Shown: in pieces, positions 26,248 to 35,357 of the stretch
Position numbering within the stretch: the stretch's first letter is position 1
Layout: the number at the start of each line of letters is the position of its first letter
Origin: Nocardiopsis ganjiahuensis DSM 45031
Lineage (GTDB): Bacteria > Actinomycetota > Actinomycetes > Streptosporangiales > Streptosporangiaceae
NCBI RefSeq assembly: GCF_000341085.1
Contig: NZ_ANBA01000009.1
Location: 434,001-498,000, forward strand
Direction: 5' to 3'
Length of the DNA stretch: 64,000 nt
Notes under the pieces: generated by a model
The model's database searches: none
Told to the model about the DNA's origin: nothing
Seen by the model: only the letters and a program-made list of their open reading frames with translations
Translations under genes and position numbers: made by a program

Positions 26248-27243
26248 TCAGCGCAACGCCAGGGCGGGACGGACCTCCCAGGTCGTCCACACCGGGCGGT
26301 AGCCCATGCGGTGCCAGAACGGGCCGGAGAGCGGGTTCATCGCGGCGTAGTTGAGCACCGACACCCCAACCCCGTGGCTGTCCAGCGCCTGGTGCGCCTG
26401 ACTGACCAGGGCCGTGCCGATCCCGTGGCCGCGCTCGGCCGCGGAGACCACCCCGTAGCCGATGTGCGCGATCGGGCGCGCCTTGACCAGGGACTTGGCC
26501 CAACGGGAGCGTTCCGGCGGGGACACCCACAGCAGACCCACGGCCCGGCCCCGGCGCTCGGCCAGCCAGATCCACGAACGCGAGCGGTTGAGCGCCCGCG
26601 CGGCGACCTTTCGGGTCTGCTCGGCGGTGTCGGGCTGCAGGAACACCCCGCCGAAGTTCTGCTCGTAGCGGTGCTCCTCCATCAGCAGGCCCACCACCTG
26701 GGTCAGGTCGCTGATGTCGGCCAGCCGGATGGCCACGTCGCGCGGCGGCAGGGACGGCGGAACCCCGCGGCGGCGCTGGCGGGCGGCGAGCACGGTGTAG
26801 GGCTGCAGGCCGTGGCGCTGCAACGGGATGATGCCGGCCACGTCACGGGCGGGCCAGCTCACCAGGGCGGCCGACTCCGAACCGGTGCCCGTGGGCAGGT
26901 CCTCGAGCTGGTCGCGCCAGCTGGTCAGCAGGGAGTCCAGGGCGCGGGCGGGCTCGGGGCCGCCGACGATGGGGGTGAGCCAGTGCTGGTCGGGCACGCC
27001 CCAGATCCGGCCGACCTCGCCCGGCTGGTACCAGGTGTAGTGCATGCTGCCCGCGGCGACCGTACGGCCGTCCTCGTCGCTGACGGTCAGCAGCGGATAG
27101 GAGTTGGGCGCGAACCCCACGGGCTCGGGAAGGAGGTGGTCCGACTCCGCCCAGCGCTGGGCGGCGGAACGCACCAGCGGGTCGAGTCCGACGTCGCCTC
27201 CGGGCGACTCGTCGTGTCGCACCCGCGCGACATAACCGCTCAC
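26248..27243 (-). CDS. GNAT-family N-acetyltransferase, two-domain
   Basis: About 331 residues. The C-terminal half is a GNAT fold: VAIRLADISDLTQVVGLL, then GLLWVSPPER, and the acetyl-CoA loop YGVVSAAERGHGIGTALVSQ with LNYAAMNPLSGPFWHRMGYR. The N-terminal 150 residues (LDPLVRSAAQRWAESDH, VSDEDGRTVAAGSMHYTWYQ) look like a second, degenerate acyltransferase-like domain. Two-domain GNATs of this sort are common in actinomycetes and mostly uncharacterised; the substrate cannot be named. GTG 27243 is chosen for GGAGG ten bases upstream. Confidence 0.82.
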   Translation of the reverse strand: MSGYVARVRHDESPGGDVGLDPLVRSAAQRWAESDHLLPEPVGFAPNSYPLLTVSDEDGRTVAAGSMHYTWYQPGEVGRIWGVPDQHWLTPIVGGPEPARALDSLLTSWRDQLEDLPTGTGSESAALVSWPARDVAGIIPLQRHGLQPYTVLAARQRRRGVPPSLPPRDVAIRLADISDLTQVVGLLMEEHRYEQNFGGVFLQPDTAEQTRKVAARALNRSRSWIWLAERRGRAVGLLWVSPPERSRWAKSLVKARPIAHIGYGVVSAAERGHGIGTALVSQAHQALDSHGVGVSVLNYAAMNPLSGPFWHRMGYRPVWTTWEVRPALALR

Positions 27244-27646
27244 CCGCCCCACCCCTCCATGCATCCCTCCCCTAGCGGGTCCTTCGTCAAGCGCATGTTC
27301 CCGGCCGGACTGACGGGTCCAGTCTCGTCACGGTGCCCCGCACGGCCGTCGCATCCGTCGCATCCGACGAACCCGAGTGGCGGGACGGAATCGACCGTAC
27401 CTCCTCGAAGCCGCACAGGTGACCGGAAATCGGAGAACTCAGGGCGGTTCACTGTCTTCCGGTCGGTGGCGTGCACACCCGGGCGCGAGTGCGAACGGAC
27501 GCGCACAACGGTAACGGACGAAGGTCACTCTCCGGCGGCGGGGCGGTCAATCCGTCACTACGACGGATTCCGGGGATCGGTCACCCCCGCGGCGGGCGGC
27601 TCCGGCACACGAATCGGAGACGTCCGGCGCCCGTTCCGCACCGGGC
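27244..27646. other. 403-base gap between lipoprotein and GNAT genes
   Basis: No convincing gene. It contains a direct repeat GTCGCATCC (two copies near 27350-27364) and a perfect inverted repeat at 27549-27569, listed separately. The GNAT promoter should lie here, but no strong -35/-10 pair was recognised. Confidence 0.4.
27549..27569. repeat. Perfect 8-bp inverted repeat downstream of the lipoprotein gene
   Basis: AATCCGTC-actac-GACGGATT, 78 bases beyond the lipoprotein stop on the minus strand. It could be a weak terminator or an operator for the GNAT gene. Confidence 0.45.
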
Positions 27647-28087
27647 TCAGTACTGGGCGGTACCGCCTTCGCTGACGGTGGTGTTGCGCCCGTGGTTGAC
27701 CACCTCGGGCTCTCCGGAGGCGAAGGAGACCTGGTTGTCCACGCCCACGAGCACGATCTTCACTGCCGTGCCCACCTCGACGACGGAGTTGCGCCCGGTG
27801 GCCTTCACCAGGCCGCAGTCGCCGTCCAGCACGACCACCGCGTCGTCGGCGGTGACCACGACCTCGCGGTCGGCGCAGTCCTCGTGTATCTCCGCGCCGT
27901 CGTCGGACACCACGATCACCTCGGCGTCGGTGACGCCGCCCTCCGCCCCCTCCTCCTGCTCCTGGCCCAGCTCAGGGGTGGGGGCCACCTCGTCGGGGTC
28001 GCCGCCGCCCGGGGCCGATCCGCACCCGGTCACCAGGAGACCCGCCAGCACCGCGCCACTCGCGATGCCCAGTAGCCGACCGAACAT
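27647..28087 (-). CDS. DUF3060-type lipoprotein
   Basis: A 146-residue exported lipoprotein. Residues 1-21 form a lipoprotein signal (FGRLLGIASGAVLAGLLVTGC, lipobox LVTG-C). An acidic linker (DPDEVAPTPELGQEQEEGAEG) leads to a repetitive beta domain from about residue 55: IHEDCADREVVVTADDAVVV, then LDGDCGLVKATGRNSVVEVG and VGVDNQVSF, the pattern of DUF3060, with two Cys likely in a disulfide. Function unknown; such domains form short beta-solenoid-like repeats. ATG 28087 follows GGGGGAG. The upstream 28088-28200 is unusually AT-rich for this genome and probably carries the promoter. Confidence 0.8.
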   Translation of the reverse strand: MFGRLLGIASGAVLAGLLVTGCGSAPGGGDPDEVAPTPELGQEQEEGAEGGVTDAEVIVVSDDGAEIHEDCADREVVVTADDAVVVLDGDCGLVKATGRNSVVEVGTAVKIVLVGVDNQVSFASGEPEVVNHGRNTTVSEGGTAQY

Positions 28088-28280
28088 GAACTCCCCCACG
28101 CCCAAAAAAGACAAAAGCGACATACGCCTTACGCAAAGCACAAGAGTATGTCACGTGGAGGTAACTTCGCGACCTAACCGTTTTGTGATCGTTCTCTTTT
28201 CGATACTGAAACGAGTGCTGATGCGGGGGTTCCGAACCACCGGACCCCCGCACCGGCAGGCGCTCCCGCCACCGCGTCCC

Positions 28281-30374
<2,094 letters not shown>

Positions 30375-30561
30375 TTGCCCTCTTCTCCCCGACGGAACAC
30401 GCCCTCTCCACCCAACGCTACAGACCACCTGCGACATCCCGGTCCGGAGGAACCACACCGAGTCACCGCTGGGAAGGAGCGCCCGCAGACCCTGCGCCCA
30501 CGGGTGGGGCGCACGCCGTGATCCGCTCCTCCAGCCCCGCCTCCACCGCGGAGCGCGCGCC

Positions 30562-31002
30562 CTACCGTCCGGCGGCGAAGGCGCTCCGGACGGCCTCGCC
30601 GATCCGCCGCTGGGCCGGATCGGCCTCCGCGCCGAACAGCCGTTCGTCGACCCCGCTGACGGCTCCCATCGCCTCCCGCAGAACGCGGTGGCCCTCGTCG
30701 GTGAGCGAGATGGTGGAGGCGGCCCCGGCGCGTGCCGTGTCGTCCTGCACCAGTCCGGCGGTCTTGAGCGCCTTCACCGCGGTGTGCGCGCTCTGCACGG
30801 TGATGCGCGACATCCGGGCCAGGTCGCTGAACGAGATGCCCGGGACACCCGCGATGTGCCCGAGCATCCCGAGCCGGCCCACGGTCAGACCGAGCCCGGC
30901 GAGGGCCTCGCCCAGCTCCGACTCGATCCGCCGGGTCAGGGTGAGCAGCAGCACCGACGTGCTCGTCACGGGGGCGTCGGGGCGCGCGTCTTCGTCAGCC
31001 AT
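30562..31002 (-). CDS. MarR-family transcriptional regulator
   Basis: A 146-residue winged-helix regulator. [20 protein letters not shown] forms the dimer helix; [60 protein letters not shown] and [11 protein letters not shown] are the HTH and wing. ATG 31002 is preferred (GGGGAG upstream). It is divergent from the small membrane protein at 31133, and a CTTCAG-5-CTGAAG palindrome lies between the two starts, a likely operator for both. Confidence 0.88.
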   Translation of the reverse strand: MADEDARPDAPVTSTSVLLLTLTRRIESELGEALAGLGLTVGRLGMLGHIAGVPGISFSDLARMSRITVQSAHTAVKALKTAGLVQDDTARAGAASTISLTDEGHRVLREAMGAVSGVDERLFGAEADPAQRRIGEAVRSAFAAGR

Positions 31003-31060
31003 GCCCCCATTCTCCCCTGCCCGGGTCCCCGGCCGCCGTCCTCGGGACACCACTGCTAAG

Positions 31061-31077
31061 CTTCAGCCTTACTGAAG
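31061..31077. promoter_or_regulatory. Probable MarR operator
   Basis: CTTCAG-CCTTA-CTGAAG, a perfect 6-bp inverted repeat within AAGCTTCAGCCTTACTGAAG, in the 130-base gap between the marR gene and the divergent membrane protein. Size and symmetry fit MarR dimers. Confidence 0.55.
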
Positions 31078-31132
31078 GTGGGCGGTGCGCCCGCCGTCCC
31101 ACCGCCCTCCCCACCGAACAGGACCCCTGGCC

Positions 31133-31489
31133 GTGCTCGACATCATCAGACTGCTCCTCCTGACCGCCCACCTGTTCGGCATGGCCGCCGTCGTCGGCAC
31201 GTTCTTCGTGCAGATGCGCCACAGAAGCGGCTTCTCCACCAACCTCGTACTCGGCGGAGCGATCGTCCAGGTCGCCACCGGCATCGCGCTGGTCGGCGCC
31301 CGCTACGCCTCGGACCTGGAGGTGAACCACGTCAAGATCGCCGTGAAGATCGGCATCGGGGGCGCCGTACTCGTCGCGGCCGTCCTCGCCGCACGGGCCC
31401 AGCGCGGACAGGGCAGGGTCAAGCCCCTGTTCCACACCGCCGGGGGCCTGGCCACCGTCAACGTCCTGGTCGCAGCCCTCTGGCAGTGA
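31133..31489 (+). CDS. Small four-helix integral membrane protein
   Basis: A 118-residue protein with about four hydrophobic segments: IIRLLLLTAHLFGMAAVVGT, LVLGGAIVQVATGIALVGA, HVKIAVKIGIGGAVLVAAVL and TAGGLATVNVLVAALW. A His in the first helix (LTAHLFG) and one before helix 3 (EVNHVKIAVK) resemble heme-binding positions of small cytochrome-like or CopD-like membrane proteins, but this is only suggestive. GTG 31133 follows AGGAC. Divergent partner and likely target of the MarR gene. No family assigned with confidence. Confidence 0.75.
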   Translation: MLDIIRLLLLTAHLFGMAAVVGTFFVQMRHRSGFSTNLVLGGAIVQVATGIALVGARYASDLEVNHVKIAVKIGIGGAVLVAAVLAARAQRGQGRVKPLFHTAGGLATVNVLVAALWQ

Positions 31490-31533
31490 CACCCGGCCTC
31501 CGGGCCCGCCTGCCCCCCGGCAGGCGCCGAACC

Positions 31534-32136
31534 CTAACCGGCGCGCTCCAGGAGCTCACGCCACAGTTCGGCGACCCGGTCGTCGAGCTCCTCGCGGGTA
31601 CCGGAGTTGTCCACCACCAGGTCGGCCGCGGCCAGCCGGGTCTCCCGGTCGGCCTGGACGTCGATACGGGCCCGCACCTGCTCACGCGGCATGCCGCGGT
31701 CCCGCGACACCCGCTCCACCCTGACCTCGTCGGGGGTGTCCACCACGACCACCACGTCGTAGAGCGAGGCCAGCCCGTTCTCCACCAGCAGGGGCACGTC
31801 GTAGACCACGACCCCGGCGTCGGAGGCCAGCGCCTCCTCCATCAGCCGACCGCTGCGCTCGGCCACCAGGGGGTGGACGATCGCGTTGAGAGCGGCCAGC
31901 CGCGACTCGTCGGCGAAGACGATCTCACCGAGCCGGGGCCGGTCCAGCCGCCCCTCGGGGGTGAGCACACCCTCCCCGAACTCGGCGACGACCTCCGCCA
32001 ACCCCGGCGTTCCCGGCTCGACGACCTCCCGGGCGATGGCGTCGGCGTCGATCACCACCGCGCCGTAGGAGGACAGCGCTGACGCCACCGCGCTCTTGCC
32101 CGAACCGATCCCACCGGTGAGTCCCACTTTCAGCAT
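31534..32136 (-). CDS. coaE: Dephospho-CoA kinase
   Basis: A 200-residue P-loop kinase for the last step of coenzyme A synthesis (phosphorylating the ribose 3'-OH of dephospho-CoA). [20 protein letters not shown] is Walker [20 protein letters not shown] binds substrate; [22 protein letters not shown] and [20 protein letters not shown] are family motifs, and [18 protein letters not shown] the C-terminal part. Some actinobacterial homologues carry a C-terminal UPF0157 domain; this one does not. Lies downstream of rpsA, its usual neighbourhood. Confidence 0.96.
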   Translation of the reverse strand: MLKVGLTGGIGSGKSAVASALSSYGAVVIDADAIAREVVEPGTPGLAEVVAEFGEGVLTPEGRLDRPRLGEIVFADESRLAALNAIVHPLVAERSGRLMEEALASDAGVVVYDVPLLVENGLASLYDVVVVVDTPDEVRVERVSRDRGMPREQVRARIDVQADRETRLAAADLVVDNSGTREELDDRVAELWRELLERAG

Positions 32137-32169
32137 GGGCCAAACCCTAGAGGTCGGGAAACCGCGGCG

Positions 32170-32667
32170 TCACGCCGACCCCACGGTCACCTGCTCCAGC
32201 TCCTTGCGCATGTGCACCATGACCAGGTGGTCGGCGACCCTCTCCCGATGGGTCTCGGCGTACCCCAGCGCCCGGTACAGGCGCTGGTTCTGCGCACTCT
32301 GCGCCCCGGTGAACAGGGTCAGCGCCGTCAGCTCGGGCCTGCGCTCGCGCAGCTCGTCCTCCACCCGGGTCAGCAGCGCCCGGGCGATCCCCCGCCGACG
32401 CAGGTCGGGGGCGACCACGAGGCGGCCGATCACCCCGGTGGTCTCCGTCGTCCCGGCCCGCACCGCCCCGACCAGGCGGTGCCCGACCACGGCCTTGAGC
32501 ACCAGAGCGCTCTCATCGGCGAGAAGCCCCTCGATCCGGGACAGGCCCTCGGTGAGCGGCAGGATGAACGGGTCGCCGTAGGCCTGGGCCTCGTCGACGT
32601 AGGCGGCACGTTGCAGGGTGAAGATCTCACCGGCGTCGTCGGGGGTGGCCGGGTGGATGTCGAACAC
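32170..32667 (-). CDS. GNAT-family N-acetyltransferase
   Basis: A 165-residue single-domain acetyltransferase. FDIHPATPDDAGEIFTLQRA begins the fold; VIGRLVVAPDLRRRGIARAL holds the acetyl-CoA binding Q/RxxGxG/A loop; LFTGAQSAQNQRLYRALGY is strand 6-helix 4. YVDEAQAYGDPFILPLTEGL is typical of a group of actinobacterial GNATs of unknown substrate. GTG 32667 with AGGAG six bases upstream. Between coaE and rpsA, 33 bases from coaE, so possibly co-transcribed with it. Confidence 0.87.
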   Translation of the reverse strand: MFDIHPATPDDAGEIFTLQRAAYVDEAQAYGDPFILPLTEGLSRIEGLLADESALVLKAVVGHRLVGAVRAGTTETTGVIGRLVVAPDLRRRGIARALLTRVEDELRERRPELTALTLFTGAQSAQNQRLYRALGYAETHRERVADHLVMVHMRKELEQVTVGSA

Positions 32668-32847
32668 GTCGTCTCCTCGACGGGCCCCGCCCGGGGCCCA
32701 CAGGAGACCACCCTAGAGCGCCGCGACCTCCCCGGACACAGCATCCCCGGACACAGCGTCGGCCCGTGGTGAACGGCAGAGCGGGCGACGCCGCCTCCCG
32801 GCCGACCGAACTCCCGGGGAAGGACCGGCTCCCGTTCCCGGGCACGG

Positions 32848-32886
32848 CGAAGGGCCGCCCCCACCGCTGGTGGGGACGGCCCTTCG
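32848..32886 (-). terminator. rpsA terminator stem-loop
   Basis: CGAAGGGCCG-c-CCCCACC pairs with GGTGGGG-a-CGGCCCTTCG around GCT: 17 base pairs with one mismatch, 40 bases after the rpsA stop. Confidence 0.7.
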
Positions 32887-32925
32887 GCAAACCATCACTC
32901 GGGCCGGAGCCCGGCGAAGAGGCGT

Positions 32926-34425
32926 TTAGGCCTCGCCGCCCGCGAGCTTCTCGCGGAGAGCGGCCAGCGCCTCGTCAGAGGCGAGCGCGCCGCTGGTGGA
33001 GTCGGAGCTGGACGACGAACCGCCGGTGCTCGGGGCACCACCGGTGTAGTCCTCTTCCTCTTCCTCCGGAGCAGGAGCGTTGGCGGCGTCGGCCTCGGCC
33101 GCACGCGCCTCCTCGACCTGCTTGCGGTGAGCCTCGAAGCGGGCCTGCGCCTCGGCGTAGCTGCGCTCCCACTCGTCGCGCTGCGACTCGAAGCCCTCGA
33201 GCCACTCGCCACTGTCGGGGTCGAAGCCCTCGGGGTACTTGTAGTTCCCCTGCTCGTCGTAGTCCGCGGCCATGCCGTACAGGGTGGGGTCGAAGTCCAC
33301 CTGGTCGGGCGAGACGCTCTCGTTGGCCTGCTTCAGCGAGAGGCTGATGCGACGGCGGTCGAGGTCGATGTCGATGATCTTGACGAAGATCTCGGTGCCG
33401 ACCTGGACGACCTGCTCCGGCACCTCGACGTGGCGCTCGGCCAGCTCGGAGATGTGGACCAGACCCTCGATGCCCTCTTCGACGCGGACGAACGCACCGA
33501 ACGGAACGAGCTTGGTGACCTTGCCGGGAACGACCTGGCCGATCTGGTGGGTCCGGGCGAACTGCTGCCACGGGTCTTCCTGGGTCGCCTTGAGCGACAG
33601 GGAGACGCGCTCGCGCTCCATGTCCACGTCGAGAACCTCGACGGTGACCTCCTGGCCGACCTCGACAACCTCGCTCGGGTGGTCGATGTGCTTCCAGGAG
33701 AGCTCGGAGACGTGCACCAGACCGTCGACGCCACCCAGGTCCACGAAGGCACCGAAGTTGACGATCGAGGAGACGACGCCCTTGCGGATCTGACCCTTCT
33801 GGAGGGTGTTGAGGAACGTCTGGCGAACCTCGGACTGGGTCTGCTCCAGCCAGGCGCGACGGGACAGGACCACGTTGTTGCGGTTCTTGTCCAGCTCGAT
33901 GATCTTCGCTTCGAGCTCGCGGCCCACGTAGGGCTGCAGGTCGCGGACGCGGCGCATCTCGACCAGCGACGCGGGCAGGAAGCCGCGCAGGCCGATGTCG
34001 AGGATGAGGCCGCCCTTGACGACCTCGATGACGGTGCCGGTGACGACGCCGTCCTCTTCCTTGATCTTCTCGATCGTGCCCCAGGCGCGCTCGTACTGCG
34101 CGCGCTTCTTGGACAGGATCAGACGGCCTTCCTTGTCCTCCTTCTGGAGAACGAGGGCTTCGACCTGGTCGCCGACAGCAACGACCTCACCGGGGTCGAC
34201 GTCGTGCTTGATCGACAGTTCCCGGGAGGGGATCACACCCTCGGTCTTGTAGCCGATGTCGAGCAAGACCTCGTCTCGATCGACCTTCACGATGGTGCCC
34301 TCGACAATGTCACCGTCGTTGAAGTACTTGATGGTCTCGTCGATCGCCGCGAGGAAGGCTTCCTCGGACCCGATGTCGTTGACCGCTACCTGGGGTGTCG
34401 AGGTGGCCTCGGTGCTGCTCGTCAT
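32926..34425 (-). CDS. rpsA: 30S ribosomal protein S1
   Basis: A 499-residue protein with four S1 (OB-fold) RNA-binding domains, as in other actinobacteria (E. coli has six). Starts of domains: GDIVEGTIVKVDRDEVLLDI (about 37), DGVVTGTVIEVVKGGLILDI (125), KGQIRKGVVSSIVNFGAFVD (210) and IGQVVPGKVTKLVPFGAFVR (296). After the last one comes an acidic, Ser-rich tail with EEEEEDYTGGAPSTGGSSSS. S1 holds mRNA on the 30S subunit. ATG 34425 has GGAG 11 bases upstream. A good promoter at 34645-34673 implies a 5' leader of about 210 bases. Confidence 0.97.
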   Translation of the reverse strand: MTSSTEATSTPQVAVNDIGSEEAFLAAIDETIKYFNDGDIVEGTIVKVDRDEVLLDIGYKTEGVIPSRELSIKHDVDPGEVVAVGDQVEALVLQKEDKEGRLILSKKRAQYERAWGTIEKIKEEDGVVTGTVIEVVKGGLILDIGLRGFLPASLVEMRRVRDLQPYVGRELEAKIIELDKNRNNVVLSRRAWLEQTQSEVRQTFLNTLQKGQIRKGVVSSIVNFGAFVDLGGVDGLVHVSELSWKHIDHPSEVVEVGQEVTVEVLDVDMERERVSLSLKATQEDPWQQFARTHQIGQVVPGKVTKLVPFGAFVRVEEGIEGLVHISELAERHVEVPEQVVQVGTEIFVKIIDIDLDRRRISLSLKQANESVSPDQVDFDPTLYGMAADYDEQGNYKYPEGFDPDSGEWLEGFESQRDEWERSYAEAQARFEAHRKQVEEARAAEADAANAPAPEEEEEDYTGGAPSTGGSSSSSDSTSGALASDEALAALREKLAGGEA

Positions 34426-34644
34426 TTGTGGGTGGACTCCGGATACGGACAGGAACAGGAAATGGGCACGCCGTAGGTTCGAGCCCGTCGATCCGCATCC
34501 AGAAGTAAGAAGCGAGGATCACATTACGGAACGAGCCGTCCGTGACCGCCAGCCGCCGGGTCCAGAGTGGAGACCGAAGCGGTGCAACCCTCCTGCCCCC
34601 TACGGAGACAGCGGACGCCCGCACGAACCCACAACGATGACACC

Positions 34645-34673
34645 AGAATATGAGACAAGGGCGTCCTGGTCAA
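34645..34673 (-). promoter_or_regulatory. rpsA promoter (vegetative sigma type)
   Basis: On the minus strand TTGACC is followed by exactly 17 bases and then TATTCT, a near-consensus HrdB/sigma70-type promoter and the clearest in the window. Transcription would begin near 34638, giving a leader of about 210 bases before the rpsA ATG, space enough for autogenous control. The rest of 34426-34869 contains no gene. Confidence 0.7.
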
Positions 34674-34869
34674 TCGGAATCCCGGGCCACCAACCCGGCG
34701 AAGGCCGTAGTGGCCGCAATTTACCCGACTTCGGCAGGGAAGATCAACCAGGCCCCCGCCCATGTCCGACAGGGCCTGCCGCGCTCCGCCCCTCCCCCGC
34801 CGGGGCCGAGGGGGACGTCCCGAAAAAAGTCCGTAAGAGGCGCTCCGTCCGACACCCGACGGCCCTTCG

Positions 34870-35313
34870 TCAGTCCATCGGAGGCCGCGAACGCGCCTTC
34901 TTCACGTCACTCCGGCGACGCTTGGCCTCCAGCCGGCGGCGCTTGGCCGACCGGCTCGGCCGCGTCTTGCGGCGCTCCGGCGGCGGTGGAGCGATCGCCT
35001 CCGCCAGGATCTCGGCCAGCCGCTCACGCGCCTCCGCCCGGTTGCGGACCTGGGACCGGTGCGTCTGCGCCGACACCGTCAGCACACCGTCCACCAGACG
35101 CCCCTCCAGCCGCTCCAGGGCACGCGCACGCCGCGTGGAGCCCAACGCCCGGCACGAGGCCACGTCCAACGACAGCGACACCCTGGTGTCCGACGTGTTG
35201 ACGTGCTGCCCTCCCGGCCCCGAGGACCGGGAGAACTTCCACACCAACGCGTCGGCGGGAACGGTCACGGGCCCCACGGCCAGCCCGCCCGTGGTCTCTT
35301 CCTGCCCCGCCAC
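34870..35313 (-). CDS. arfB: Ribosome-rescue peptidyl-tRNA hydrolase ArfB (YaeJ-like)
   Basis: A 147-residue release-factor-like protein. KFSRSSGPGGQHVNTSDTRV contains the catalytic GGQ motif; the codon-recognition domains of true release factors are absent. A basic C-terminal tail (RRKTRPSRSAKRRRLEAKRR, then RSDVKKARSR) would enter the empty mRNA channel of stalled ribosomes, as in E. coli ArfB. GTG 35313 is preferred for GGAGG nine bases upstream. Follows polA by 36 bases on the same strand, so it may share its transcript. Confidence 0.92.
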   Translation of the reverse strand: MAGQEETTGGLAVGPVTVPADALVWKFSRSSGPGGQHVNTSDTRVSLSLDVASCRALGSTRRARALERLEGRLVDGVLTVSAQTHRSQVRNRAEARERLAEILAEAIAPPPPERRKTRPSRSAKRRRLEAKRRRSDVKKARSRPPMD

Positions 35314-35357
35314 CGTCCCCACCTCCGAGTTCAGCGCCGCCCCGGGCCCTCTACGGC

